64,000 bases of DNA from Mycolicibacterium litorale (GTDB taxonomy: Bacteria; Actinomycetota; Actinomycetes; Mycobacteriales; Mycobacteriaceae): NCBI RefSeq assembly GCF_014218295.1, contig NZ_AP023287.1:3410001-3474000 (forward strand), in the 5' to 3' direction. Below, piece by piece: positions 17,260 through 25,800 of the stretch; position 1 is the first letter of the stretch, and every line of letters begins with the position of its first letter. A model generated the notes under the pieces. That model was given only the letters and a program-made list of their open reading frames with translations, was not told the DNA's origin and searched no databases. A program made the translations under genes and the position numbers.

Positions 17260-17995
17260 GCGTCGAGCGGTCCAGCGTGCCGCCGCCTTCGAGCGCTTCC
17301 CGGAGTTGGCGGACCTCGGCGCGCAACTGCTCCACGTGCGCGACGGTCGCGGCCTGGCTGGCGGTGTCCTCTTCGGCGACCCGCTGGATGATCCAGGAGG
17401 CCAGGGTCGCGGTCACCACACCGACGAGGCTGATGCCGCCGATCATCAGCGCCACCGCCACCATGCGGCCCTGGAACGTCACCGGGAAGAACTCGCCGTA
17501 TCCGACGGTCGTGACGGTGGTGATCGCCCACCACACCGCATCGCCGAAGTTCGCGATCTTGGCGTCGGGGTTACCGCGTTCGACCTCGAGGATCGCCAGC
17601 GCCGCGGCGTAGATGATCACGGTAGCGCCGCACGCGGTGTAGACGATCACGCGGCCGCGGATGCTCTGGCCCACCGCCCGCTGCAGCACCTTGACCACGA
17701 CCGCCAGGCTGAGCAGCCGCAGAGGCCGCAGGAATGGGAGCGCCACGATCGCCAGGTCGAACAGGTGGCGAACGAACCAGCGCCCGCGCGGTCGGGCGAG
17801 GGACAACCGGCTCAGATAGTCGATGACGAACGCGAAATACGTCAGCTTCATCCCGAACTCGATCGCGGTGTCGGCGGCGCCACGCGGCTGCAGCAGCACA
17901 TCGACCGAGAACAACGCGAGGAAGAGCAGCGCGACGGCGGCCAGCGGCCATTCGGACCGCGTCTCGTAGCGTTCCAGACGGGTGGGTTCGGCCAT
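17249..17995 (-). CDS. Voltage-gated-type potassium channel
   Basis: A 248-residue membrane protein with six predicted transmembrane segments: a voltage-sensor-like region, including an Arg-bearing segment (FLRPLRLLSLAVVVKVLQR), then a pore module with selectivity filter TTVTTVGYGEFFP. A short coiled coil (HVEQLRAEVRQLREALEG) ends the protein and may help tetramer assembly. The ATG at 17995 is chosen because the frame upstream is the antisense of the secreted-protein gene. No RCK/TrkA domain is present, so regulation is probably by membrane voltage. It resembles the Kv-like channels of other mycobacteria and Streptomyces. Confidence 0.87.
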   Translation of the reverse strand: MAEPTRLERYETRSEWPLAAVALLFLALFSVDVLLQPRGAADTAIEFGMKLTYFAFVIDYLSRLSLARPRGRWFVRHLFDLAIVALPFLRPLRLLSLAVVVKVLQRAVGQSIRGRVIVYTACGATVIIYAAALAILEVERGNPDAKIANFGDAVWWAITTVTTVGYGEFFPVTFQGRMVAVALMIGGISLVGVVTATLASWIIQRVAEEDTASQAATVAHVEQLRAEVRQLREALEGGGTLDRSTPMP

Positions 17996-18009
17996 CGAAC
18001 GTCTGAGCG

Positions 18010-18543
18010 CTAGAAGCAGCGCCGCAGGCCGCCGGGCTCGCAGATCAGCGGATAGTCGTCGACGGGAAGGTCCAGCGGTTTCTTGAACGACAGCGTGAAC
18101 GGCGTCCTGGTGATGGTGGCCGGCAATTCGCCGTTGCAACCGGGCACGTGGCTGTCGGTGCGGGTGCCGGTCATGGTCACGGTGTCGAACTCGACCGTCT
18201 GGACGACCTGCAACGGACTGCCGTCCGAACAGATCACGCCGTCGGCGATCGTGGTGTCGTAGGCCCACACGCCGTTGGTGAGCACCGCGTCCCCGCTCTT
18301 GACAGCGGGGAAGGACGTCACGTGCAGCCGGCATGCCACCGGGAGGTACAGCGGCTCGCGCAGATCCCCCACGGTCGGCACGCAGGACGGGTGGATCGTC
18401 CAGTCACCGGTCAGACCGTCGGCCTGGGTGTAGGTGTAGACACCTTTGAGCACCTGCTGTTCGGCCTGCGCCGGACCGGCGGCGCCGATCGCCGCGCCGA
18501 TCGCCAACACGGCCGCGGCTATCAGTCGAGTGAGGGTCGTCAT
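18010..18543 (-). CDS. Secreted protein of unknown function
   Basis: About 177 residues with a clear Sec signal peptide (MTTLTRLIAAAVLAIGAAIG, ending AGPAQA) and a mature domain of about 150 residues with four widely spaced cysteines (SCVPTVG, ACRLHVT, VICSDG, PGCNGE) plus two near the end (ICEPGG, RCF), consistent with extracytoplasmic disulfides. The fold looks all-beta. I recognise it only as a common mycobacterial secreted hypothetical. The ATG at 18543 gives a normal-length signal peptide; a GTG at 18570 would add nine residues. It is divergent from the ABC importer. Confidence 0.75.
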   Translation of the reverse strand: MTTLTRLIAAAVLAIGAAIGAAGPAQAEQQVLKGVYTYTQADGLTGDWTIHPSCVPTVGDLREPLYLPVACRLHVTSFPAVKSGDAVLTNGVWAYDTTIADGVICSDGSPLQVVQTVEFDTVTMTGTRTDSHVPGCNGELPATITRTPFTLSFKKPLDLPVDDYPLICEPGGLRRCF

Positions 18544-18661
18544 CGCGGTCAGTATGGCAGTCCGGCTCACCGACCGTCACCGGTTCACCGTCTGGCGTTT
18601 GCGATCACGACCATTGGGGGTAACAAGCGACCAGGTGTCCGGTTGATCTTGAGGTGGTCAT

Positions 18662-20200
18662 ATGCGGCGTGACACGGTGCTGGCGGCCGGGCTGGCGCTG
18701 GTTGTCGCGTTGCTGTTGGCGATGACCGGGTGTTCCACCGGTGAGCGCGTCGACCTCGGCGACGCCGCATCCGGCAACCTGGTCGCGGCCATCGCGGGCG
18801 AACCCGATCAGCTCGACCCCCACAAGACCTCCGCCTACTTCTCGTTCGAGGTGCTCGAGAACGTCTTCGACACCCTGGTCGAACCCGACGCGAACCTCGA
18901 GATGCGCCCCGCGCTGGCCGAGTCCTGGGAGGTCAGCCCCGACCAGCGGGTGTGGACGTTTCACCTGCGTCGCGGCGTCACGTTCCACGACGGCACCCCC
19001 TTCACCGCCGACGACGTCGTCTACTCCTACCGCCGCATCATCGACGAACAGCTCACCAACGTCGACAAGTTCAGCGCCGTCACCGACGTCACCGCGGTCG
19101 ACCCGGCCACCGTGCGCATCACCGTCGACAAGCCCACCCCGAACCTGCTCACCAACCTCGGCGGGTTCAAGGGCATGGCGATCGTGTCGCGAGGCAACGT
19201 CGAGAGCGGACGGATCACCACCCACCCCGTCGGCACCGGCCCGTTCTCGTTCGCCGGCGCCACCAGCGGCGACTCCATCACGCTGCGCGCCAACCCGACC
19301 TACTGGGGACCCCCACCGCGGATCTCCGGGGTGACGTTCCGGTTCATCTCCGAACCGTCGACAGCGTTGTCGGCACTGCAGGCGGGCGAGGTCGACTGGA
19401 CGGATTCGATTCCCCCGCAGCGGGTTTCGCAACTGCGCGACGACGACTCGCTGCGACTGGCCGTCACGCCGAGCAACGACTACTGGTACCTGGCGCTCAA
19501 CCAGGCCCGGCCGCCGTGGAACGACGTCCGGGTGCGCCAGGCGATCGCCTACGGTATCGACCGCGACGCGATCGTCGCCGCGACGAGCTACGGCACCGCC
19601 GCCGAGAACCAGCTCGCGATCCCCGAGGGCAACCCGTGGTACACGCCGTACGACCGGTACTCCTACGACCTCGACAAGGCCAAAAGCCTGCTGGCCGAGG
19701 CCGATGCGAAACCCGGGAAGATGGACATGCTCGTCACCAGCGAGTATCCGGAGACCGTCACCGCCGCGCAGATCGTCGCCGACAACCTCGCCCCGCTCGG
19801 CATCACCGTCGACATCCGCACCGTCGACTTCGCCACCTGGCTCGACGAACAGAACAACGGCAACTTCGACATGCTCATGCTGGGCTGGCTCGGCAGCATC
19901 GACCCCGACGACTTCTACTACGCCCAGCACCACACCAACGGCACCAGCAATGCCCAGAAGTTCTCCGACCCCGAGGTGGACCGGCTGCTCGACGCCGGCC
20001 GGGTGGAGACCGACCGCGAAAAGCGCAAAGACGACTATGCGAAGGCGGCCACCCGCATCGCCGACGAGGTCAGCTACATCTACCTCTACAACCCTTCGGT
20101 GATCCAGGCCTGGACCCCCGCGCTGTCCGGCTACGAGGCGCGCCGCGACGGTGCGGTCCGGTTCCGTGGTGTGGCCCTCGGTGAGGACGACGCCGCGTGA
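18662..20200 (+). CDS. Dipeptide/oligopeptide ABC transporter substrate-binding lipoprotein (DppA-like)
   Basis: A 512-residue family 5 solute-binding protein. The signal peptide ends in the lipobox AMTGC (Cys about residue 24), so it is a lipoprotein at the outer face of the membrane. Family signatures include LVAAIAGEPDQLDPHKTSA, the ALAESWEVSPD region and FHLRRGVTFHDGTPFTADDV. The C-terminal binding lobe is full length. It delivers peptides, or a related ligand such as nickel or opines, to the permeases encoded just downstream; the substrate is not readable from sequence. GAGGTGG precedes the ATG. Overlap with the next gene is 4 bp (GTGA). Confidence 0.92.
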   Translation: MRRDTVLAAGLALVVALLLAMTGCSTGERVDLGDAASGNLVAAIAGEPDQLDPHKTSAYFSFEVLENVFDTLVEPDANLEMRPALAESWEVSPDQRVWTFHLRRGVTFHDGTPFTADDVVYSYRRIIDEQLTNVDKFSAVTDVTAVDPATVRITVDKPTPNLLTNLGGFKGMAIVSRGNVESGRITTHPVGTGPFSFAGATSGDSITLRANPTYWGPPPRISGVTFRFISEPSTALSALQAGEVDWTDSIPPQRVSQLRDDDSLRLAVTPSNDYWYLALNQARPPWNDVRVRQAIAYGIDRDAIVAATSYGTAAENQLAIPEGNPWYTPYDRYSYDLDKAKSLLAEADAKPGKMDMLVTSEYPETVTAAQIVADNLAPLGITVDIRTVDFATWLDEQNNGNFDMLMLGWLGSIDPDDFYYAQHHTNGTSNAQKFSDPEVDRLLDAGRVETDREKRKDDYAKAATRIADEVSYIYLYNPSVIQAWTPALSGYEARRDGAVRFRGVALGEDDAA

Positions 20201-21165
20201 GCGCCGTACTCTCCCACCCCGTCGTGCGCTTCCTGGCCCGACGGGTCGCCTACTCGCTGGTCGTGCTCATCGGCGTGCTGATCGTGGTGTTCGCCCTCGT
20301 GCAGCTGGTCCCCGGCGACCCGGTGCGCATCGCGCTGGGCACCCGCTACACCCCCGAGGCCTACGAGGCGCTGCGGTCGGCCAGCGGGCTGGACCGTCCG
20401 CTCATCGTGCAGTTCTTCACCTATCTGGGCAACGCGCTGACCGGAGACCTCGGGGTCAGCTTTCGCAACGGCGACCCGGTCACCGCCACCCTGCTCGACC
20501 GGCTGCCCGCGACCGTGTCCCTCGGTCTGGTCGGCATCGTCTTCGCCCTGCTCGTCGCCGTGCCCGCCGGGATCTGGGCGGCGCTGCGCGAAGGCCGCGT
20601 CAGCGATGCGATCGTGCGGGTCACCAGCCAGTTCGGCGTCTCGATCCCGGACTTCTGGCTCGGTATCCTGCTGATCGCGCTGTTCTCCTCGACGCTGGGC
20701 TGGCTGCCGACATCCGGGTACCGGCCGTTGTTCGACGATCCGGCCGGCTGGCTGCGCCACATCATCCTGCCGGGACTCACGGTCGGGTTGGTGGCGGCGG
20801 CCATCATGACCCGCTACATCCGGTCGGCGGTGCTGGAGGTGGCCTCGATGGGGTATGTGCGCACCGCCCGCTCCAAGGGCCTGTCGCCGCGGGTGGTGAC
20901 GCTGCGCCACACGGTGCGCAACGCACTGATCCCGATCCTCACCATCACCGGCATCCAACTCGCCACGATCCTCGGCGGCGTCATCGTCGTCGAGGTCGTG
21001 TTCGCCTGGCCGGGGCTGGGCCGGCTGGTCTACAACGCCGTCGCGGCCCGCGACTATCCGGTCATCCAGGGTGCGGTGCTGTTGATGGCCGCCCTCTTCC
21101 TACTCATCAACCTGATCGTGGACGTGTTGTACGCGGTCGTCGACCCGAGGATCCGGCTGTCATGA
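20197..21165 (+). CDS. ABC transporter permease (DppB-like)
   Basis: A 322-residue inner-membrane permease with six predicted helices. The N-terminus (FLARRVAYSLVVLIGVLIVV) is the standard DppB/OppB first helix and LVPGDPVRIALG follows it. The EAA-type cytoplasmic loop is YIRSAVLEVASMGYVRTARS with KGLSPRVV after it, which contacts the ATPase. The GTG start overlaps the upstream stop, and the TGA overlaps the ATG of the next permease. It works as a heterodimer with the DppC-like protein. Confidence 0.92.
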   Translation: MSAVLSHPVVRFLARRVAYSLVVLIGVLIVVFALVQLVPGDPVRIALGTRYTPEAYEALRSASGLDRPLIVQFFTYLGNALTGDLGVSFRNGDPVTATLLDRLPATVSLGLVGIVFALLVAVPAGIWAALREGRVSDAIVRVTSQFGVSIPDFWLGILLIALFSSTLGWLPTSGYRPLFDDPAGWLRHIILPGLTVGLVAAAIMTRYIRSAVLEVASMGYVRTARSKGLSPRVVTLRHTVRNALIPILTITGIQLATILGGVIVVEVVFAWPGLGRLVYNAVAARDYPVIQGAVLLMAALFLLINLIVDVLYAVVDPRIRLS

Positions 21166-22040
21166 CCGCACCGACCGAGGCGACGCGAACCGCGGGGTGG
21201 CGGCTGATGCTGGGCAACCCGGTCGCGGTCGTCAGCGTCGTGATCCTGGCGCTAGTGGTGGTCGTCGCGCTGTTCGCGCAGTGGCTGATCCCCTATGGCG
21301 TCAACGACATCGACGTCCCGAACGCCCTGCAGCCGCCCGGCGGGGCACACTGGTTCGGCACCGACGAACTCGGCCGCGACGTGTTCTCCCGTGTCCTCGT
21401 CGCGATCCAGGCGTCCATGCGGGTGGCGGTCGTCAGTGTGGCGTTCGCGGTCGTGGTCGGTGTGACGATCGGCGTGCTGGCGGGATACCGCGGCGGCTGG
21501 GTCGACACGGTGTTCATGCGCATCGTCGACGTGATGTTCGCGTTCCCGGTGCTGCTGCTCGCGCTGGCGATCGTGGCGATCCTCGGGCCGGGGGTGACCA
21601 CGACGATCCTGGCGATCGGCATCGTCTACACCCCGATCTTCGCCCGGGTGGCCCGCGCGAGCACGCTGTCGGTGCGCGTCGAATCCTATGTCGCGGTGTC
21701 GCGGACGATGGGCACCGGGAATCTCTACATCCTGACGCGCCATGTGCTGCCGAACATCTCGGGACCGCTGATCGTGCAGACCTCGATCTCGCTGGCGTTC
21801 GCGATCCTGTCGGAGGCCGCGCTGTCGTTCCTCGGCCTGGGCATCCAACCCCCACAGCCGTCGCTGGGGCGGATGATCTTCGACTCGCAGGGTTTCGTCA
21901 CGCTGGCGTGGTGGATGGCGGTGTTCCCCGGTGCGGCGATCTTCGTCATCGTGCTGGCGTTCAACCTGCTCGGCGACGGGTTGCGGGACGTGCTGGACCC
22001 CAAGCAGCGCACCATGATCGAGGCGCGGAGAAAGCAATGA
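21162..22040 (+). CDS. ABC transporter permease (DppC-like)
   Basis: A 292-residue second permease subunit. DppC/OppC hallmarks are a short cytosolic N-terminus, the first helix (VAVVSVVILALVVVVALFAQ), the periplasmic HWFGTDELGRDVFSRVL motif, and the EAA loop (SYVAVSRTMGTGNLYILTRH). Start and stop both overlap neighbours by 4 bp (ATGA), so the whole transporter is translated as one coupled unit. Start ATG at 21162. Confidence 0.92.
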   Translation: MTAPTEATRTAGWRLMLGNPVAVVSVVILALVVVVALFAQWLIPYGVNDIDVPNALQPPGGAHWFGTDELGRDVFSRVLVAIQASMRVAVVSVAFAVVVGVTIGVLAGYRGGWVDTVFMRIVDVMFAFPVLLLALAIVAILGPGVTTTILAIGIVYTPIFARVARASTLSVRVESYVAVSRTMGTGNLYILTRHVLPNISGPLIVQTSISLAFAILSEAALSFLGLGIQPPQPSLGRMIFDSQGFVTLAWWMAVFPGAAIFVIVLAFNLLGDGLRDVLDPKQRTMIEARRKQ

Positions 22041-23650
22041 CCACACCTGTTCTCGACGTCGCCGACCTGGGGGTGCGGATCGGCCGCCGCGACATCGTGC
22101 GCGCCATCTCGTTCACCGTGGAGCGGGAGAAGACGCTGGGCATCGTCGGCGAGTCCGGCTCCGGGAAATCGATGACGGTGCTCGCCGCGACGGGCCTGCT
22201 GGACGCCCCGGGCTCGCGGGTCAGTGGGTCGAGCGTGCTCGGCGGGCAGAAGTCGACGCAGCTGGTCGGCGCGTCGGCCCGCACGCTGCGCTCCGTGCAC
22301 GGCGGCCGGATCGGCTTCGTGTTCCAGGATCCGGGCACGTCGCTCAATCCGCTGCTGACGCTGGAACGCCAGATCACCGAATCCTTGGAAACGCACCGGA
22401 ACATGACGCGCAGACAGGCGCGCGACCGGGCCCTCGAACTCCTCACCGCCGTCGGCCTGCCCGAACCCGAGCGGCGGCTGGACTCCTATCCGCATCAGCT
22501 GTCGGGCGGTCAGCGGCAGCGGGTGATGATCGCGATCGCGCTGGCGTGCGATCCGGAACTGCTCATCGCCGACGAACCGACCACCGCGCTCGACGTCACC
22601 ACGCAGGCGCAGATCATCGACCTGGTGCGGGATCTGCAGCGCGACTTCGGGACCGCGGTCGTGTGGATCAGCCACGACCTCGGGGTGATCGGCCAGGTCG
22701 CCGACGACGTCACCGTGCTACAGAACGGGGCCGCCGTCGAGCATGCACCGGTGCTCGACGTCTTCGACCGGCCCCGCCACGAGTACACGCGCGAACTGCT
22801 GGCGGCACGTCCGATGGTCGGTGGGGACGGCCCCCCGCCCGCCGATCCCGACGCCCCGGTTCTGCTCGAAGTCGACGGTCTCGACGTGCGCTTCGACGTG
22901 ACAGGGCCGACGGGACGTTCGACTGTGCATGCGGTGCGCGATCTCTCGTTCCGCATCCGCCGCGGCAGCACACTCGGCCTGGTCGGCGAGTCCGGGTCCG
23001 GTAAGTCGACGGTCGCGGCGGCGTTGACCGGTCTGGTGGGCCCGCACGCCGGTTCGGCGACGCTCGACGGCGTCGACGTGTTCGGGGTGCGGGGCGCCGA
23101 CGAGAAGGCGCTGCGGCGGCGGATCAGCCTGGTATTCCAGGATCCGTTCTCCTCGTTGAACTCCCGGATGCGGGTGGGGTCGGCGATCGCGGAACCGCTG
23201 ACCGTGCACAAGCTGGCCGAGGGGCGGACGGGGCGGCGCGCACGGGTGGCCGAACTGCTCGAGCTCGTCGGTCTGCCCGCGGATTTCGCGTCGCGCTACC
23301 CGCACGAACTGTCCGGGGGCCAGCGTCAGCGGGTCAGCATCGCCCGCGCGCTGGCCACCGAGCCCGATCTGCTCATCCTCGACGAATCCACTGCGTCTCT
23401 TGACGTCTCGGTGCAATCGAAGGTGCTCGACCTGCTCACCGGTTTGCAGGGTGACCTCGGGCTGACGTATCTGTTCATCGGACACGACCTCGCCGTCATC
23501 CAGCGGATGAGCCATGACGTGCTCGTGATGCGCGACGGTGCGGCGGTCGAGTACCGGCCCGCTGCCGAGCTGTTCGCCGCGCCGGAACAGGAATACACCC
23601 GCGCGCTGCTCGCGGCCGTGCCGCCCGCGCGGCCGCGCACCCCGGCGTGA
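22037..23650 (+). CDS. Dipeptide ABC transporter ATP-binding protein with two fused ATPase domains (DppD-DppF type)
   Basis: A 537-residue protein with two complete nucleotide-binding domains, which removes the need for a separate DppF gene. Domain 1: Walker A GESGSGKS near residue 41, signature LSGGQRQRV, Walker B LLIADEPTTALD. Domain 2: Walker A GESGSGKS near residue 318, signature LSGGQRQRV, Walker B LLILDESTASLD, where Ser replaces the usual Pro. Both keep the catalytic Glu and the switch His (ISHDLG; IGHDLA). It energises the importer encoded upstream. The start overlaps the permease stop. The gene ends 3 bp from the convergent SDR gene. Confidence 0.93.
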   Translation: MTTPVLDVADLGVRIGRRDIVRAISFTVEREKTLGIVGESGSGKSMTVLAATGLLDAPGSRVSGSSVLGGQKSTQLVGASARTLRSVHGGRIGFVFQDPGTSLNPLLTLERQITESLETHRNMTRRQARDRALELLTAVGLPEPERRLDSYPHQLSGGQRQRVMIAIALACDPELLIADEPTTALDVTTQAQIIDLVRDLQRDFGTAVVWISHDLGVIGQVADDVTVLQNGAAVEHAPVLDVFDRPRHEYTRELLAARPMVGGDGPPPADPDAPVLLEVDGLDVRFDVTGPTGRSTVHAVRDLSFRIRRGSTLGLVGESGSGKSTVAAALTGLVGPHAGSATLDGVDVFGVRGADEKALRRRISLVFQDPFSSLNSRMRVGSAIAEPLTVHKLAEGRTGRRARVAELLELVGLPADFASRYPHELSGGQRQRVSIARALATEPDLLILDESTASLDVSVQSKVLDLLTGLQGDLGLTYLFIGHDLAVIQRMSHDVLVMRDGAAVEYRPAAELFAAPEQEYTRALLAAVPPARPRTPA

Positions 23651-23653
23651 GGC

Positions 23654-24409
23654 TCAGTTCTGCACGGTGGGTCGGATGGTGATGTCACCGATCTCGATAT
23701 CGGCCGGTTGGCTGATCGCGAAAGCCACCGCGCGGGCCACCGCCTCGGGCGGCATCCCGAAGTCGGCCATGTTCTGCCGGATCTCGTGGCGCAACTCATC
23801 GTTGTCGATCGAGTCGCCGAGCTCGGTGGCGACCATGCCCGGCGAGATGCCGGTCGTGCGCACCACGCCGTCGGTGTTCTCCTGACGCAGCGCCTCGAGC
23901 AGCGTGCGCACCGCGTTCTTGGTCGCGGCGTACACACCCTGCTGCGGAACGATCTTCAGCCCAGACGTCGACAGCGTCGTGACGAAGTGACCGGCGCCCT
24001 GCCGGCGGAACACGGGCATGGCGGCGGCGATGCCGTGCAGCACGCCGCGCAGGTTGACGTCGATCATGGCAGACCAGCCGCGGACGTCCCCGTCGGCCAT
24101 CGGGCCGATCTTGCTGATGCCGGCGTTGCTGACCAGCACATCCAACCGGCCGAACTCCCCGACCGCCGTGTCGACGAGACCGACGACATCGTCGTAGCGG
24201 CTGACGTCGGCGGTCACGGTGACGGCGCGTCCGCCACGGGCGTGGATACGGTGCGCCACTTCGTCGAGCCGCTCGGCGCGACGGGCCGCCAGCACCACCG
24301 CGTGGCCGTGGCCGGCGAGCAGTTCTGCGGTCGCGGCGCCGATACCGGTGCCGGCGCCGGTGATGGCGACCACCTTGGTGCTCGTCCTGGCGTCTTCGGA
24401 CGGGTTCAC
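23654..24409 (-). CDS. SDR-family oxidoreductase, divergent from TetR gene
   Basis: A 251-residue classical short-chain dehydrogenase: cofactor loop TGAGTGIGAATAELL, the AARRAERL stretch that favours NADP, SNAG near residue 95, catalytic Ser in TTLSTSGLK, and Tyr-Lys in VYAATKNAVRTL. The GTG start at 24409 is supported by GGAGGC on the minus strand. The gene shares a divergent intergenic region with a TetR regulator that contains a long inverted repeat, so it is almost certainly that repressor's target. The substrate is unknown; the sequence is closest in feel to the serine 3-dehydrogenase/YdfG-like SDRs. Confidence 0.86.
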   Translation of the reverse strand: MNPSEDARTSTKVVAITGAGTGIGAATAELLAGHGHAVVLAARRAERLDEVAHRIHARGGRAVTVTADVSRYDDVVGLVDTAVGEFGRLDVLVSNAGISKIGPMADGDVRGWSAMIDVNLRGVLHGIAAAMPVFRRQGAGHFVTTLSTSGLKIVPQQGVYAATKNAVRTLLEALRQENTDGVVRTTGISPGMVATELGDSIDNDELRHEIRQNMADFGMPPEAVARAVAFAISQPADIEIGDITIRPTVQN

Positions 24410-24430
24410 GATGCCTCCGATAAAGTGGAG

Positions 24431-24470
24431 AGTTGTCCGGTTACTGATGCACTGTAACGGACAACTGTCC
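24431..24470. promoter_or_regulatory. TetR-type operator between divergent SDR and TetR genes
   Basis: A left arm AGTTGTCCGGTTAC (24431-24444) and a right arm GTAACGGACAACT (24454-24466) form an inverted repeat with one bulged base and a 9-bp centre. A third half-site, TGTCC (24466-24470), makes a second, shorter inverted repeat with GGACA. This is the only strong palindrome in the 88-bp region between the two divergent starts. It would let the TetR protein at 24498 control both its own gene and the SDR. Confidence 0.65.
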
Positions 24471-24497
24471 GCTTAGCGAGTCGACGGGACAGCCCCC

Positions 24498-25046
24498 ATG
24501 ACCCATCCACGACGCCGCGCCGACGCGGCGGAGAACCGGGACCGCATCATCGCCGCGGCGCGCGCGATGATCCTCGACTCGGCCGACGAGGTGCGGCTCA
24601 GTGCGGTGGCCAGACGGGCCGGCGTCGGACAGGCCACGCTGTACCGCCACTTTCCCACCCGCGAGGATCTGCTCGCCGAGGTGTACCGACACGACGTGGC
24701 GCAGTTGGTGTCGGCCGCAGCCGCCCTGGCCGCCGAGCATCGGCCGCTCGATGCGCTGGCGCGGTGGCTCGACCGTGTCGCGGAATACGCCCGGGTCAAG
24801 CGCGGTGTCTTCGCCGCCGTGGAAGTCGGTGTCTGGCAGGACCTTTCGGCCCACAGCCTGGGCCCGATCGGTGACGCGGTCACCGCGCTGCTCAACGCCG
24901 GGAAAGCCGAAGGCACCGTCCGCGCCGACGTTGACGCCCGCGACGTCATCCTTCTCCTCGGCTTCCTCACCCGCCTCGACGAGGCCGAATGGGAGCAGCG
25001 GGCGCGCCACGTGCTGAGCATCGTGCTCGACGGCCTGCGTGCGTGA
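24498..25046 (+). CDS. TetR/AcrR family transcriptional regulator
   Basis: A 182-residue repressor. The N-terminal HTH is RIIAAARAMILD with LSAVARRAGVGQATLYRHFP (about residues 34-53), followed by the classic REDLLAEVYRHDV linker. The C-terminal ligand domain resembles that of the TetR proteins grouped with PF21597-type SbtR-like C-termini, though this is judged by eye. It lies next to a palindromic operator shared with the divergent SDR, and 13 bp upstream of a second SDR plus the repeat/cysteine protein, so it probably controls all three. The inducer is unknown. Confidence 0.88.
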   Translation: MTHPRRRADAAENRDRIIAAARAMILDSADEVRLSAVARRAGVGQATLYRHFPTREDLLAEVYRHDVAQLVSAAAALAAEHRPLDALARWLDRVAEYARVKRGVFAAVEVGVWQDLSAHSLGPIGDAVTALLNAGKAEGTVRADVDARDVILLLGFLTRLDEAEWEQRARHVLSIVLDGLRA

Positions 25047-25059
25047 GACAGTCGTTGCC

Positions 25060-25800
25060 ATGACACAGCTGCACGGGAAAGTGGCCTTGGTGACCGGCGC
25101 GTCGTCCGGATTGGGTGCGGCGACGGCGAAGCTGTTCGCCGAGCGCGGCGCGACGGTGTTCGGGATCTCGCGCGACGCCGAACGCATGGCCACGGTGTTC
25201 GCCGACGTCCCCGGCGAGCGGTACGCCTCGGTCGACATCACCTCCCCGGAGGCCTGCCGGAAGGCGGTCGACGACTGTGTCGCGACGTTCGGCAGACTCG
25301 ACGTGCTCGCCAATGTGGCCGGCTACCACCAGATGCGCCACACGCCGTCGATGTCGGATGCGGATTGGGACCGCGACCTCGCGGTGAACCTCAACGGCCC
25401 CTTCTACCTGTGCCGCGCCGCACTTCCGCACCTGCTCGAGTCCGGCGGCAACATCGTCAACGTCGCGTCCATCGCGGGGATCGAGGGTGAGGTGTACTCG
25501 GCGGGCTACTGCGCGGCCAAACACGGTCTGGTCGGCCTGACCCGCGCGCTGGCGATCGAGTTCACCGCCGACCGGCTGCGCGTCAACGCCGTGTGCCCGG
25601 GTGGGATGGTCACCCCGCAGACGACGGAGTTCGCCGCGCCCGAGCAGGCGGACTGGAACCTGATCATGCGCATCGCCGCACCCCGCGGGATGATGGACGT
25701 CGCCGACGTGGCCAAGACCATCGCGTTCCTCGCCAGCGACGACGCCGCGGCGGTGCACGGCGCGGTGTACCTGGTGGACAACGGGAAGACGGCAGGATGA
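25060..25800 (+). CDS. SDR-family oxidoreductase, translationally coupled to the repeat/cysteine protein
   Basis: A 246-residue short-chain dehydrogenase: TGASSGLGAATAKLFAERG at the cofactor site, NVAG-type ANVAGYHQ near residue 88, Ser in NVASIAGIEG, Tyr-Lys in YCAAKHGLVGLT, and the C-terminal HGAVYLVDNGKTAG. The start at ATG 25060 directly precedes the conserved HGKVALVTG; an upstream start at 25039 adds seven residues. The TGA overlaps the ATG of the next gene, which encodes a highly unusual protein; their products may therefore act together. It follows the TetR gene by 13 bp. Confidence 0.86.
   Translation: MTQLHGKVALVTGASSGLGAATAKLFAERGATVFGISRDAERMATVFADVPGERYASVDITSPEACRKAVDDCVATFGRLDVLANVAGYHQMRHTPSMSDADWDRDLAVNLNGPFYLCRAALPHLLESGGNIVNVASIAGIEGEVYSAGYCAAKHGLVGLTRALAIEFTADRLRVNAVCPGGMVTPQTTEFAAPEQADWNLIMRIAAPRGMMDVADVAKTIAFLASDDAAAVHGAVYLVDNGKTAG

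Noticed and set aside
18662..23650. Nickel or siderophore importer reading of the ABC operon
   Set aside because: The substrate-binding protein is a generic family 5 member; no nickel- or iron-specific residues or regulatory sites were visible, so only the dipeptide-type label is supported.
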